Notes under the pieces: generated by a model
Told to the model about the DNA's origin: nothing
Seen by the model: only the letters and a program-made list of their open reading frames with translations
Databases searched by the model: none
Assembly: GCA_037482015.1 (NCBI GenBank)
Contig: JBBFKT010000002.1
Span: 1-64,000, forward strand
From: Thermodesulforhabdaceae bacterium
Lineage (GTDB): Bacteria > Desulfobacterota > Syntrophobacteria > Syntrophobacterales > Thermodesulforhabdaceae
Reading direction: 5' to 3'
Length of the DNA: 64,000 bases
Shown: positions 17,538-26,436 of the stretch, piece by piece
Position numbering within the stretch: the stretch's first letter is position 1
Layout of the letters: each line of letters opens with the position of its first letter
Made by a program: the position numbers and the translations under genes

Positions 17538-17972
17538 ATGAGCAAAGTGATCAGTTTGAAACCCATAGGTTATGCAAAAGTTGCTGTGGATAAAGTGCCA
17601 AGACACTGGACGGTTTCTGAAGTGGAAGGGGAGTTAGTTATAGATCCTATCTACACAAAGGGACTTGAAGACATCAAACCAGGGGATCGTATAGTTGTTT
17701 TGTTTCACTTTCATAAATCGTCCCCCTTTGATCCCGCTCAACACCTCAAACAGAAACCTCCTCATAGAGGCGAATGGCTGGGGGTGTTCAGCATATGTTC
17801 GCCCATACGGCCAAATCCCATTGGACTCTCTGTTTTGGATGTTATAAGCGTTAATGGCAATGTTATTAGAGCAAAGCGCTTTGATATGCTAGATGGAACA
17901 CCAATTCTCGATATCAAGCCATACATCGCTTATGAAATTGAGCCTGAGGAAAAAAGATCTCACGGAGGGTGA
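17538..17972 (+). CDS. trmO: tRNA (N6-threonylcarbamoyladenosine 37) methyltransferase TrmO-like (UPF0066)
   Basis: 144 residues of the TsaA/TrmO family, SAM-dependent enzymes that methylate t6A37 of some tRNAs. Visible are the early PIGYAK segment, GDRIVVLFHFH near 51 and the family signature SPIRPNPIGLSVL near 90-102, followed by DMLDGTPILDIKPY. Length matches the short bacterial form lacking the C-terminal domain of the E. coli protein. It follows rfbB by 24 bases, but there is no functional link that I can see. The ATG has a GGATG-like upstream purine stretch. Confidence 0.82.
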   Translation: MSKVISLKPIGYAKVAVDKVPRHWTVSEVEGELVIDPIYTKGLEDIKPGDRIVVLFHFHKSSPFDPAQHLKQKPPHRGEWLGVFSICSPIRPNPIGLSVLDVISVNGNVIRAKRFDMLDGTPILDIKPYIAYEIEPEEKRSHGG

Positions 17973-17979
17973 GAGCGGG

Positions 17980-18153
17980 ATGAACGTCGATGATCAAGAA
18001 AAAACGATTTGTTTTTGCTTTAATCATAAGGTTAAAGACATAATAAATGATGTGTTGATTAATCAGGGGCAGTCTAAAATCTTGGAACAGATTATGGCAT
18101 CTAAAAAAGCAGGAGGATGTAAGTGTCATGATATTCATCCTCAAAAGCGTTGA
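17980..18153 (+). CDS. BFD-like [2Fe-2S]-binding mini-protein
   Basis: 57 residues with CFC near 11-13 and CKC near 47-49, the paired CxC layout of bacterioferritin-associated ferredoxin-like [2Fe-2S] domains. It is translated from an ATG at 17980 just after a GGAGGG site and the trmO stop. A longer in-frame start at 17893 would overlap trmO widely and lacks homology. Free BFD domains serve as electron donors for iron mobilisation or as regulatory Fe-S modules. No bacterioferritin is nearby. Confidence 0.7.
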   Translation: MNVDDQEKTICFCFNHKVKDIINDVLINQGQSKILEQIMASKKAGGCKCHDIHPQKR

Positions 18154-18221
18154 TGTCTCGGGGATGTCCATCGGCTGGTGGAAAAAACAAGGGAATTTTT
18201 GAAAGAACGAGGAGTGAAGTA

Positions 18222-18896
18222 ATGGTCAGATGCAAATTAATGGTATGTTTAATAGCCGGGGTATTCATTTGGGTTGGATCGGCTTTAGCCGAAGACCCCC
18301 AAACCAAGGAAACCAATACAGCTGCTCCTCAGACTCAGCAAGCAACAGAATCTAAAGAAGGTACTACACAGCAGATGGAGACTCAGTCTAACTCATCACA
18401 GCTATCTACACCGCAAGATGCTCCTGGTGAAAAAGAATTGAAAGAAAAACACAAAATGCGACTTCAAGCTCTTAATATGCTTATGAATCAGGAATTTCGC
18501 TATAGTCTCACTGCAGGCATAGGAAACCCTTTTGTTCCCTTTGTTCAGCCTCCACAACAAAAAGCTTCCCCGACCGAAGTCGCAGAGGGAGCGCCTCCCC
18601 CACCTGTTCTTCTTACTCCTTTACAAAAAATGGAGTTTGGGGAAATCGAACGCGGCTTCAAAGGCGTGTTATGGACAGCCAACGAACGTAAAGCGGTTAT
18701 TGAGGATCCCACAGGTAAAGGCTATATAGTGAGCGTTGGAACTCCAATAGGAAATCAAGACGGAGTAATTACCGCTATTTTTCAGGATCGTATAATCATA
18801 CGGCAGAAAGTGTGGGACAAAACCGCTCGAGCATTCAAGGATGAAGATGTAGTTGTTAAGTTGAGAAAAGCCACTGAACCTGGTGAGAAGGAATAA
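18222..18896 (+). CDS. PilP-like type IV pilus assembly protein, solitary
   Basis: 224 residues: an N-terminal signal peptide (cut after ALA near 23), a low-complexity Thr/Gln/Ser/Glu-rich stretch to about residue 70, a helical piece, then a C-terminal PilP beta domain. The PilP hallmarks are NPFVPF near 104, TPLQKMEFGEIERGFKGVLW near 133-152, VIEDPTGKGYIVSVGTPIG and IFQDRIIIRQ. PilP is normally the periplasmic lipoprotein that joins PilN/PilO to the PilQ secretin, but pilM, pilN, pilO and pilQ are absent here. The start at 18222 follows GGAG. It ends two bases from the convergent lspA. Confidence 0.75.
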   Translation: MVRCKLMVCLIAGVFIWVGSALAEDPQTKETNTAAPQTQQATESKEGTTQQMETQSNSSQLSTPQDAPGEKELKEKHKMRLQALNMLMNQEFRYSLTAGIGNPFVPFVQPPQQKASPTEVAEGAPPPPVLLTPLQKMEFGEIERGFKGVLWTANERKAVIEDPTGKGYIVSVGTPIGNQDGVITAIFQDRIIIRQKVWDKTARAFKDEDVVVKLRKATEPGEKE

Positions 18897-18898
18897 TT

Positions 18899-19417
18899 TT
18901 ACTGATTTATGGATGTTTTTGACTTACTGCTGGTGGAATTAGAACAGAGGATTCTCATGCCAAGCAGGATGGCTCCGATGGTGATGGCGGAATCGGCCAC
19001 GTTAAAGGCTGGCCAGTGGTAGTTTCCAATATAAAGGTCTATAAAGTCAATGACAGCACCTGTGCGTATGCGGTCAAAAAGGTTTCCTATTGCTCCACCG
19101 AGAATTAATCCAAGCGGAATAATCTCCCCCAGCGATGCTTGTTCCATACGGACAACGATAATGTGAAGAATCACAACAGCGCATAAAGCAATTACACCAA
19201 ATATCAGACTTGATTCTCGAAGCTGGGCAAAAAGGCTAAAAGCAACTCCCGTGTTTCTTACATGGACCAAATTTAAAAAGCCGGGCAGTATTTCAAGCTT
19301 ATCGTGTAAAGGTAGAACTGCAACAATAAGGTGTTTTGTTAACTGATCGATTAAAAAGATCAGCATTCCCGTAATCCAAAAAGGTAAAAACCGCTTCCAT
19401 TTTTCTAGATTTACCAT
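18899..19417 (-). CDS. lspA: Lipoprotein signal peptidase (signal peptidase II)
   Basis: Inner-membrane aspartyl protease that removes the signal peptide of prolipoproteins after lipid attachment. It is 172 aa with four membrane segments. The motifs VRNTGVAFSLFA near 53-64 and GGAIGNLFDR near 108-117 are present, and the catalytic aspartates are D124 (AVIDFID) and D142 (NVADS). It lies downstream of ileS on the same strand, a pairing common in proteobacteria, with a strong hairpin in the gap. Confidence 0.95.
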   Translation of the reverse strand: MVNLEKWKRFLPFWITGMLIFLIDQLTKHLIVAVLPLHDKLEILPGFLNLVHVRNTGVAFSLFAQLRESSLIFGVIALCAVVILHIIVVRMEQASLGEIIPLGLILGGAIGNLFDRIRTGAVIDFIDLYIGNYHWPAFNVADSAITIGAILLGMRILCSNSTSSKSKTSINQ

Positions 19418-19488
19418 AATTACTTATTACCTTCCAACGAGTCATTTATTGCAGTTCTGCTCTTTATCTGCGGATACTAAATTCCGGT

Positions 19489-19512
19489 GGGGCGAAAAAT
19501 TCCTTTCGCCCC
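19489..19512 (-). terminator. Hairpin between ileS and lspA
   Basis: GGGGCGAAA (19489-19497) and TTTCGCCCC (19504-19512) form a perfect 9-bp GC-rich stem with a 6-base loop, 12 bases after the ileS stop. On the minus strand no long U tract follows. It may attenuate lspA relative to ileS rather than end transcription fully. Confidence 0.55.
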
Positions 19513-19524
19513 GACTCAATATCG

Positions 19525-22338
19525 TTATGATACATCCGACATCTGAATGATCACATTACGACATCGAGTGCATAAAGCGGGATGGTCGCTGTAAGTTCCA
19601 ACGCTTTTATCCCAGATCCAGCAACGTTCGCACTTTGCTCCATCGGCTCTAGCAACACCTACCACAAGTCCTTGTATTTCATCACTTTCTAATACAATGA
19701 TTCCCTCGCTAGCTGGATTTCCGTATTTTACCTGGGAAACAATAAAAACGGTTTTGAAAAGTTCCGCGTCTTTTTCAAAAGCTTTTTCGATGTCTTCAGG
19801 AAGCTGAAGAATAACTTTTGCTTCCAGGGAATGCCCAATATGTTTTTCCTTTCGTGCTCGCTCAAGCGCTACAGAAACATTGCTCCTTATTGCAAGGATG
19901 CGCTCCCATCTAGTAGCCAGATCTTCGTCAATGAAATCCTTGTTCACTTCCGGCAAAGATTCTTCAAAGATAGACCTATCTCTCTCTTTTCTACCGGGCA
20001 CATAGCTCCAGGCTTCTTCGGCTGTGAATGAAAGAATAGGGGACATTAGTTTGAGCAGCGACGTAAGAATTTTGTGGATGACTGTCTGAGCAGAACGTCT
20101 TTCTCGACTTGTAGGATGTGATGTATAGAGTCTGTCTTTAAGGATGTCCAGGTAGAGAGCACTCAGGTCAACAGTGCAATAGTTAAAGAGCAAATGATAT
20201 ACCTTGAAAAATTCAAAACGTTCAAAAGCATCCCGACTCCGCTTGATGACTTTCTGGAGTTGATGAAGAGCAAAACGATCAATTTCTTCCATTTGTTCAT
20301 AAGGGATGCGATCTCGATCTGGATCAAAATCATACAGATTGCCCAGGAGATAGCGGCAGGTGTTACGGATTTTTCGATAAGCCTCACTTAGTCTTTCCAG
20401 AATGTTGGGGGAGATTCTAATATCATCGCGATAATCTTCTGCAGCAACCCAGAGTCTGAGAATTTCCGCTCCGTATTTGTCGATCACCTCCTGAGGATAG
20501 ATTACATTTCCCAGGGATTTTGACATCTTGTATCCGCTACCGTCAACAACGAATCCGTGCGTGAGAACTGCTTTGTATGGTGCCTGATTCCTGGTTCCTA
20601 CGGCAACAAGAAGACTTGAATGAAACCAACCTCGATGCTGATCACTTCCTTCGAGATAGAGGTCTGCCGGAAATTCTAAATCACTGCGCTGCTCAAGGAC
20701 CGCCGCAAATGATGAGCCTGAATCGAACCATACATCCAGGATGTCTGTTTCTTTCAGAAATCGTCTCCCCTTACAAGCGGGGCAGCTAAATCCTTCGGGT
20801 AGGAAATCTTCTACCGGTCTGTCAAACCAACTGTCAGCGCCTTCTTTTTCGAAGATCTCAACCACTCGATCAAAGATCTCTTTACTTGCAATTAGTTCAC
20901 CGCAGTCTGCACAGGTCAGCACAGTTATTGGTACTCCCCATGCGCGCTGGCGGGAAATACACCAATCAGGCCGATTTTGTATCATGTTATAAATGCGATC
21001 TTTACCCCAGGACGGAATCCATTGGACTTTGTTGATCCATTCTAGAGATTTTTTGCGGAGCCCGGTCTTTTCCATGGAAATGAACCACTGGGGAGTGGAT
21101 CGGAAAATGACCGGTTGCTTACATCGCCAGCAGTGAGGGTAACTGTGGGTTATTTTGCCGTCTTTAATGAGCGCTTGAACTTCTCGCAATTTTGCAACTA
21201 CGTTGGGATTGGCGTTAAATACAAATTGTCCTGCGAAAAATGGCACATCACTGGTAAAACATCCCTTATCATCTACAGGAGAGTAAATTTCTAGCCCGTA
21301 TTTGATTCCCATATCATAGTCTTCACGACCGTGACCGGGAGCTGTATGCACACACCCTGTTCCTGCGTCGAGAGTTACGTGAGAGCCTAGAACAATCCTG
21401 GACTCTCTATTAATGAAAGGATGCAAGCAAACTTTACCTTCTAGATCCATAGCCGATAATTTTTTTGCGATGCTATAGTTCTTAATACCGAATTCTTCCA
21501 TACACCGCTCGAGAAGGCCTTCAGCGATAATCCACACCTCAGTTCTATCTTCAGGTTTGACCGCCACATAGGCAAAATCAGGGTGAAGGGCGATGGCAAG
21601 GTTTGCTGGAATGGTCCAGGGTGTTGTGGTCCAGATTATTAAACTTACAGGACCATCTTCTCCTGCGGTTATTTCTCTGGCAAACTCAGGTTTCAGAGGG
21701 AACTTAACGTAAATTGATGGCGATTCATGATCTTCGTATTCAACTTCCGCTTCAGCCAGTGCCGTTTGGCAATGAGGACACCAGTAAATTGGCTTCTTTG
21801 ATCGGATTACACTTCCATTTTCAAAGAATCTTCCTAATTCCCGGGCAATAATAGCTTCGTATTCATAAGACATGGTTAGATAAGGATTATCCCAATCACC
21901 AAGAACACCAAGGCGCTTAAATTCATTTCGCTGTATATCTATGAACCGCTCGGCGTAGCTTCTACAGTAACGTCTTATGTCTCCATGGGACATGGTTTTT
22001 TTCTTTTCACCGAGTTCTTTATCTGCCTGGTGTTCTATGGGAAGCCCGTGGCAATCCCATCCCGGCACATACACGGCATCGTAACCGCTCATCTGCTTGG
22101 TCTTTACGATCATGTCTTTAAGAATCTTGTTTAGCGCTGTGCCGAGATGTATGTGGCCATTAGCGTAAGGAGGACCATCATGCAAAATGTATCGAGGACG
22201 TCCTTTGGAGATTTGACGTAGCCTCTCATAAAGCTTTCCATCTTCCCACTTTTTAAGAATTTCAGGCTCCTTTTTGGGAAGATTTGCCTTCATGGGGAAG
22301 TCGGTCTTAGGAAGATTCAATGTCTCCTTATAGTCCAT
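19525..22338 (-). CDS. ileS: Isoleucyl-tRNA synthetase
   Basis: Charges tRNA-Ile with isoleucine and edits valine. From the ATG at 22338 it is 937 aa, the expected length; a GTG at 22356 would add six residues. The class I signature [11 protein letters not shown] lies near residue 60, the KMSKS loop ([11 protein letters not shown]) near 600, and the CP1 editing region between them. A C-terminal zinc finger ([10 protein letters not shown] ... CTRC) marks the bacterial form. A promoter and a structured leader lie upstream. lspA follows. Confidence 0.97.
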   Translation of the reverse strand: MDYKETLNLPKTDFPMKANLPKKEPEILKKWEDGKLYERLRQISKGRPRYILHDGPPYANGHIHLGTALNKILKDMIVKTKQMSGYDAVYVPGWDCHGLPIEHQADKELGEKKKTMSHGDIRRYCRSYAERFIDIQRNEFKRLGVLGDWDNPYLTMSYEYEAIIARELGRFFENGSVIRSKKPIYWCPHCQTALAEAEVEYEDHESPSIYVKFPLKPEFAREITAGEDGPVSLIIWTTTPWTIPANLAIALHPDFAYVAVKPEDRTEVWIIAEGLLERCMEEFGIKNYSIAKKLSAMDLEGKVCLHPFINRESRIVLGSHVTLDAGTGCVHTAPGHGREDYDMGIKYGLEIYSPVDDKGCFTSDVPFFAGQFVFNANPNVVAKLREVQALIKDGKITHSYPHCWRCKQPVIFRSTPQWFISMEKTGLRKKSLEWINKVQWIPSWGKDRIYNMIQNRPDWCISRQRAWGVPITVLTCADCGELIASKEIFDRVVEIFEKEGADSWFDRPVEDFLPEGFSCPACKGRRFLKETDILDVWFDSGSSFAAVLEQRSDLEFPADLYLEGSDQHRGWFHSSLLVAVGTRNQAPYKAVLTHGFVVDGSGYKMSKSLGNVIYPQEVIDKYGAEILRLWVAAEDYRDDIRISPNILERLSEAYRKIRNTCRYLLGNLYDFDPDRDRIPYEQMEEIDRFALHQLQKVIKRSRDAFERFEFFKVYHLLFNYCTVDLSALYLDILKDRLYTSHPTSRERRSAQTVIHKILTSLLKLMSPILSFTAEEAWSYVPGRKERDRSIFEESLPEVNKDFIDEDLATRWERILAIRSNVSVALERARKEKHIGHSLEAKVILQLPEDIEKAFEKDAELFKTVFIVSQVKYGNPASEGIIVLESDEIQGLVVGVARADGAKCERCWIWDKSVGTYSDHPALCTRCRNVIIQMSDVS

Positions 22339-22386
22339 TTTCTCCTCATCCTTCACTTTGTAGTTTGCCTAAGTGTGATAAAATTC

Positions 22387-22458
22387 CTTGGCATTTTGAA
22401 TTTTTAAATCCCTATAGCCGAGGAATTCTTTTTTATCCTTCTTTAGCTAAATGCCAAG
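22387..22458 (-). promoter_or_regulatory. Inverted repeat in the ileS leader
   Basis: CTTGGCATTT (22387-22396) and AAATGCCAAG (22449-22458) are perfect 10-base inverted repeats, lying between the predicted ileS promoter and start codon. An inner AATTCC/GGAATT pair could nest within. It is not a T-box: the conserved T-box bulge sequence is absent. Its role is unknown. Confidence 0.4.
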
Positions 22459-22476
22459 TCTAAAAATGCGCCTAAG

Positions 22477-22504
22477 TAGATAACACAGGCGGGGGTTAAG
22501 TCAA
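22477..22504 (-). promoter_or_regulatory. Likely ileS promoter
   Basis: Read on the minus strand, TTGACT (22499-22504) and TATCTA (22477-22482) are separated by 16 bases. Transcription would begin near 22470, leaving a leader of about 130 bases before ileS. Confidence 0.5.
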
Positions 22505-22705
22505 GTTGCTCTGTTTCTTTCTAGAATATTTTTTCAGGTAATAGTGAGAATATTCGGAAAAGGATTATAGGGATAATCCTATATGATTACCCTTATTAAT
22601 TCAAAAAGGGCTTTTAACCGGTTGAAGTAAAAGTAGTTATGTGATCTACTTGAGCTTCGAAATACTATTGAATTGATAGGTTATGAATGTTGGAGGACAA
22701 CCGTG

Positions 22706-23845
22706 ATGGAAAAACCTATTTATCTAGATTATAATGCCACAACCCCAGTAGATGAGCGAGTGCTGGAAGCGATGCTTCCATACTTAAGAGATAAGTTCGG
22801 CAATCCTTCCAGCGCTCACTACTACGGGCAGGAAACTAAAACCGCTTTGGAAGAAGCTAGAGCCCAGCTAGCAAGTCTTCTGGGATGTCATCCTGAAGAG
22901 GTCTTTTTTACAAGTGGTGGCACAGAATCTAATAATATGGTCCTTTTTGGTGTGGTTCAGGCTCTTGGCGATAAAGGACGTCACATTGTAACAACACGTA
23001 TAGAACATCCTGCTATAATCGAACCGTGTCTTGAAATTATGGGGCGTGGCTTTGATGTTTCCTTTGTTCCTGTAGATAAACGTGGAGTGGTTGACCCAGA
23101 CGATATTCGCAAGGCAGTCCGTAAAGATACAATCCTTATCTCTGTTATGCACGCCAACAATGAAGTTGGCACCATCCAGCCTATTGCCGAGATTAGCCAG
23201 ATTGCTAGAGAAAGAGGAATACTCTTTCACACTGATGCTGCTCAAAGCCTTGGTAAGATCCCGACTCTTGTGGATGAACTGGGAGTTGATTTTTTAAGCA
23301 TTGCAGGACACAAGCTCTATGCTCCAAAAGGGATTGGAGCACTATACCGACGTCTTGGAACGCCTTTAGGAAAGTTTATCTTTGGAGCAGGACAGGAGCG
23401 AGGAGTGCGACCCGGCACAGAAAATGTGCCCTTCATTGTGGGACTTGGAAAAGCTTCTGCTATCGCAGAGGAAGAACTCCATGATGAAATGGCAAGACTT
23501 GAACGGCTCAGAGATGAACTTGCTCAGAGAATCATTGAGAAAGTTCCCGACGCTGTTGTTAACGGAGATGGGGCTTTCCGTCTCCCCAATACTCTGAGTA
23601 TTGCCTTTCCCGGGAGAAAAGCTGATGGAATTTTGAAAAACCTTAATAAAGTAGCTGCTTCAGCAGGTGCTGCCTGTCATTCTCACGATGTTAAGATTTC
23701 TCACGTTCTTGAAGCTATGGGTGTTCCCGCCAGAATTGCCATGGGAACAATACGCCTCTCGCTTGGAAGATTTACTACAGAGCAAGAGATAAAAATCGCT
23801 TCGGAGGCAGTCGTAGAAGCTGTTTTCAATACACCGGAAGAATAG
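22706..23845 (+). CDS. nifS: Cysteine desulfurase (NifS/IscS class)
   Basis: PLP enzyme that takes sulfur from cysteine as a persulfide for Fe-S clusters and thiolation. It is 379 aa. YLDYNATTPVD opens the protein, HTDAAQ is near 175-180, the PLP lysine K203 lies in GHKLYAPKG and the persulfide cysteine C324 in AGAACHSH. The ATG follows GGAGG at nine bases; the GTG just before it is also possible. No iscU, iscR or tRNA-thiolation gene adjoins. The next gene is a radical SAM protein that itself needs Fe-S clusters. It could be the housekeeping or a specialised desulfurase. Confidence 0.9.
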   Translation: MEKPIYLDYNATTPVDERVLEAMLPYLRDKFGNPSSAHYYGQETKTALEEARAQLASLLGCHPEEVFFTSGGTESNNMVLFGVVQALGDKGRHIVTTRIEHPAIIEPCLEIMGRGFDVSFVPVDKRGVVDPDDIRKAVRKDTILISVMHANNEVGTIQPIAEISQIARERGILFHTDAAQSLGKIPTLVDELGVDFLSIAGHKLYAPKGIGALYRRLGTPLGKFIFGAGQERGVRPGTENVPFIVGLGKASAIAEEELHDEMARLERLRDELAQRIIEKVPDAVVNGDGAFRLPNTLSIAFPGRKADGILKNLNKVAASAGAACHSHDVKISHVLEAMGVPARIAMGTIRLSLGRFTTEQEIKIASEAVVEAVFNTPEE

Positions 23846-23866
23846 AAATTTGGAGGCATCACAATA

Positions 23867-26392
23867 GTGGAGAAAAACATTTCCGTTAATCTTTTGGAAG
23901 TGACTAAACCAGGGCGTTATCTGGGTTTTGAATGGAACGCTTTTAGAAAACCGTGGCACAGCGCGGATGTAAGATGGGTTTTGGCTTTTCCGGATGTTTA
24001 TGATGTGGGATTGAGTCATGTAGGGCTGAGGCTTTTATATCAGATTCTTAATAAAGCCGATGGGGTTCTGGCTGATAGAGTTTATGCCCCGTGGCCTGAT
24101 ATGGAGGAAAAGCTCCGTAGTGCTGGAATTCCACTGACGGGAGTCGAGACTGGAAAACCCCTTCACGCCTTTGATATTGTAGGAATAAGTCTTCAATACG
24201 AACTGGGTTATTCCAACGTTTTGACGCTTCTTGATCTTGGAGGCATCCCTCTTTGGGCTCGAGATAGAACAGAAGAACATCCCTGGGTAGTAGCCGGTGG
24301 TCCCTGCGTTTTCAATGTGGAGCCAATGGCTGACTTCTTCGATTTCGTAGTGCTTGGAGAAGGCGAAGAAGTAGTGCTGGAAATTACCGATATGGTTCGC
24401 TCATGGAAGAAAACCCGCAAGAAAAGGCGCGAATTCCTGGAAGAGATCCGTCATGTGCCCGGTGTTTATGTGCCGTCTTTCTTTTCTTTCGAATTCCGTA
24501 ATGATGGTCTCATAGGAAATGTGAGAAAAGTTTTTGACGATTACTCCTGCGTTCGAAAAAGAGTTCTCGCTTTACTTGATAAGTCTTCGCCTTTTCCTGT
24601 CTGTGATCTTGTTCCTGCCGTGGAGATAATCCATGACAGGCTGAATGTAGAAATTGCTAGAGGGTGTAGTCGAGGATGTCGGTTCTGTCAGGCTGGTTTT
24701 ATCTACAGACCGGTAAGAGAGCGGAACCCAGAAACCATTATTACCCATGTGGAAGAAACCTTAAAACGCACTGGTTATGAGGAAGTTTCGCTCTTATCTC
24801 TCAGCGCTGGCGATCATTCCTGCATTGAAGATCTTATACGAACCCTTATTTCAAAACTTCATCCCAACCGTGTTGCTGTATCTTTGCCGTCGCTTCGGGT
24901 TGGCACTTTAACTCCCGAAATGATGGAAGCGATCAAAAGCGTTCGAAGAACCGGCTTTACTCTGGCTCCCGAAGCTGGCACTGAAAGTCTTAGAAAAGCC
25001 ATCAATAAAGCCATTGATACGGAAATCCTTCTGGAAACGGCTCAACAAGCCTTTTCTCTCGGTTGGCGACTCTTAAAGCTGTATTTCATGATAGGTCTTC
25101 CCGGAGAAACCGATCAGGACTTAATCGGTATAGTGGATCTTGTTAAAGCTTTGTGGGATAAAGCTAAGCCCTTCCGGGCAGGACTCCATGTGGGAGTTTC
25201 TACTTTTGTGCCAAAACCTCATACGCCATTTCAGTGGAACGGGCAGATACCGCAGGAGGAAGTTGAAAAGAAGCTGGCTTTTCTGAAGGAGAAACTGCGT
25301 CGTTTGAAGGGAGTAGAGCTCAAATGGCACGATCCGCGACAAAGCTTCTGGGAAGCTGTGCTGGCTCGAGGTGATAGACGCCTTGGTAAAGTTATATGGA
25401 GAGCGTGGGCAACTGGTGCTCGCATGGATGGCTGGACAGAGCTTTTTAGAAACGATCTATGGCATAAAGCGGCTCAAGAAGAAGGCATCGATCCTGATTT
25501 TTTTGCTCACAGAGAGATTTTGCCGGAAGAAATCCTTCCTTGGGATCATCTTTCCTGTAGAGTTTCTAAAGATTTTCTACTTAGAGAAAGAGAAAGGGCT
25601 TTTTCTCTGAAATATACGCCGGACTGCAGATCTGGGCAATGCAGTTTATGTGGAGTTTGCGAAGGGGAGGTCGCTCCTTATCTTGCAAAATCCCAAGGAA
25701 CCAATCTTTTTGATCAAGCACGGCAGACAGAAAACCCCTCTAAACAAACATCGCAGGAAACTATTTTTTGGTATCATTTTGTTTATGAAAAGACGGGACC
25801 TGCTCGTTATATAGGACAGACCGACTTTCAGAGACTTATGGCGAGAAGTATTCGGAGAGCCGGTCTTCCTGTTGCTTTCTCAAAGGGTTTTCATCCTCAC
25901 CCTCGCCTTTCTTTTGAACAGGCACTACCCGTAGGCATGGAAAGCATATGTGAAGAGGGATGGATAGGACTTGTTGAAAATCTTCCGCCTGAGGATATTA
26001 AAGAGCGCTGGAATAAGGAATTACCGGAAGGTGTGAATATCAGAGCAATCGATGTTTCAACAGGAAAGGGGCACGGTGATAAGAATGATAGGCGCACAGT
26101 AATCTATCGCATAGAAGGACTGGAAAGTTCTGATTGTCAGCAACTAAGACAGTTGTGGGAAAAAAGGGAAGGGTGTATAGTGCCTGTTGAGAGAAAAGGC
26201 AAAACGCTTCAAATCGATCTGGGCTTACACTGGAAAAATTTCGAATATCTTGATGCTAATAGCATTATTTTAGGAATCATAGAAAATAATCGCTTTTTGA
26301 TAAGACCAAAGGACTTATGTGGCGCAGCGGGAATAACGGATGAAAAAATCAAGACTTTAAGGATCGTGAAGCTTTCTGTTCAGAGAGCTTAA
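23867..26392 (+). CDS. B12-binding-like radical SAM protein fused to a DUF2344 domain (TIGR03960/TIGR03936 type)
   Basis: 841 residues. An N-terminal cobalamin-binding-like region covers about 30-240, followed by a radical SAM core with its [4Fe-4S] cysteines C267, C271 and C274 in ARGCSRGCRFC. A Cys cluster (DCRSGQCSLCGVC) lies near 587-600. From about 625 there is a DUF2344 domain (RYIGQTDFQRLMARSIRRAG, FSKGFHPHPRLSF). This fusion commonly precedes RNase G, as here. Its reaction has not been defined to my knowledge; roles in rRNA or tRNA modification have been supposed. The start is GTG after GGAGG. Well conserved, so a housekeeping function is likely. Confidence 0.88.
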   Translation: MEKNISVNLLEVTKPGRYLGFEWNAFRKPWHSADVRWVLAFPDVYDVGLSHVGLRLLYQILNKADGVLADRVYAPWPDMEEKLRSAGIPLTGVETGKPLHAFDIVGISLQYELGYSNVLTLLDLGGIPLWARDRTEEHPWVVAGGPCVFNVEPMADFFDFVVLGEGEEVVLEITDMVRSWKKTRKKRREFLEEIRHVPGVYVPSFFSFEFRNDGLIGNVRKVFDDYSCVRKRVLALLDKSSPFPVCDLVPAVEIIHDRLNVEIARGCSRGCRFCQAGFIYRPVRERNPETIITHVEETLKRTGYEEVSLLSLSAGDHSCIEDLIRTLISKLHPNRVAVSLPSLRVGTLTPEMMEAIKSVRRTGFTLAPEAGTESLRKAINKAIDTEILLETAQQAFSLGWRLLKLYFMIGLPGETDQDLIGIVDLVKALWDKAKPFRAGLHVGVSTFVPKPHTPFQWNGQIPQEEVEKKLAFLKEKLRRLKGVELKWHDPRQSFWEAVLARGDRRLGKVIWRAWATGARMDGWTELFRNDLWHKAAQEEGIDPDFFAHREILPEEILPWDHLSCRVSKDFLLRERERAFSLKYTPDCRSGQCSLCGVCEGEVAPYLAKSQGTNLFDQARQTENPSKQTSQETIFWYHFVYEKTGPARYIGQTDFQRLMARSIRRAGLPVAFSKGFHPHPRLSFEQALPVGMESICEEGWIGLVENLPPEDIKERWNKELPEGVNIRAIDVSTGKGHGDKNDRRTVIYRIEGLESSDCQQLRQLWEKREGCIVPVERKGKTLQIDLGLHWKNFEYLDANSIILGIIENNRFLIRPKDLCGAAGITDEKIKTLRIVKLSVQRA

Positions 26393-26436
26393 TTTTGATC
26401 AAAAGAGAGGATCAACATTTAGGGGGATGATATAAG

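Larger units (their letters stand above)
22357..22702. other. Intergenic region between divergent ileS and cysteine desulfurase genes
   Basis: About 346 bases. It holds the ileS promoter and leader repeat (minus strand) and, nearer the plus-strand gene, an 8-base inverted repeat AGGATTAT-AGGG-ATAATCCT at 22561-22580, a possible operator. No gene or RNA family was recognised. Confidence 0.5.

Noticed and set aside
22357-22480. T-box riboswitch before ileS
   Set aside because: The conserved T-box bulge sequence and specifier loop are absent; only an inverted repeat is seen.
22706-26392. Cysteine desulfurase as part of a DNA phosphorothioation (dnd) defence locus
   Set aside because: No dndB, dndC, dndD or dndE homologues nearby; the neighbours are housekeeping RNA and heme genes.
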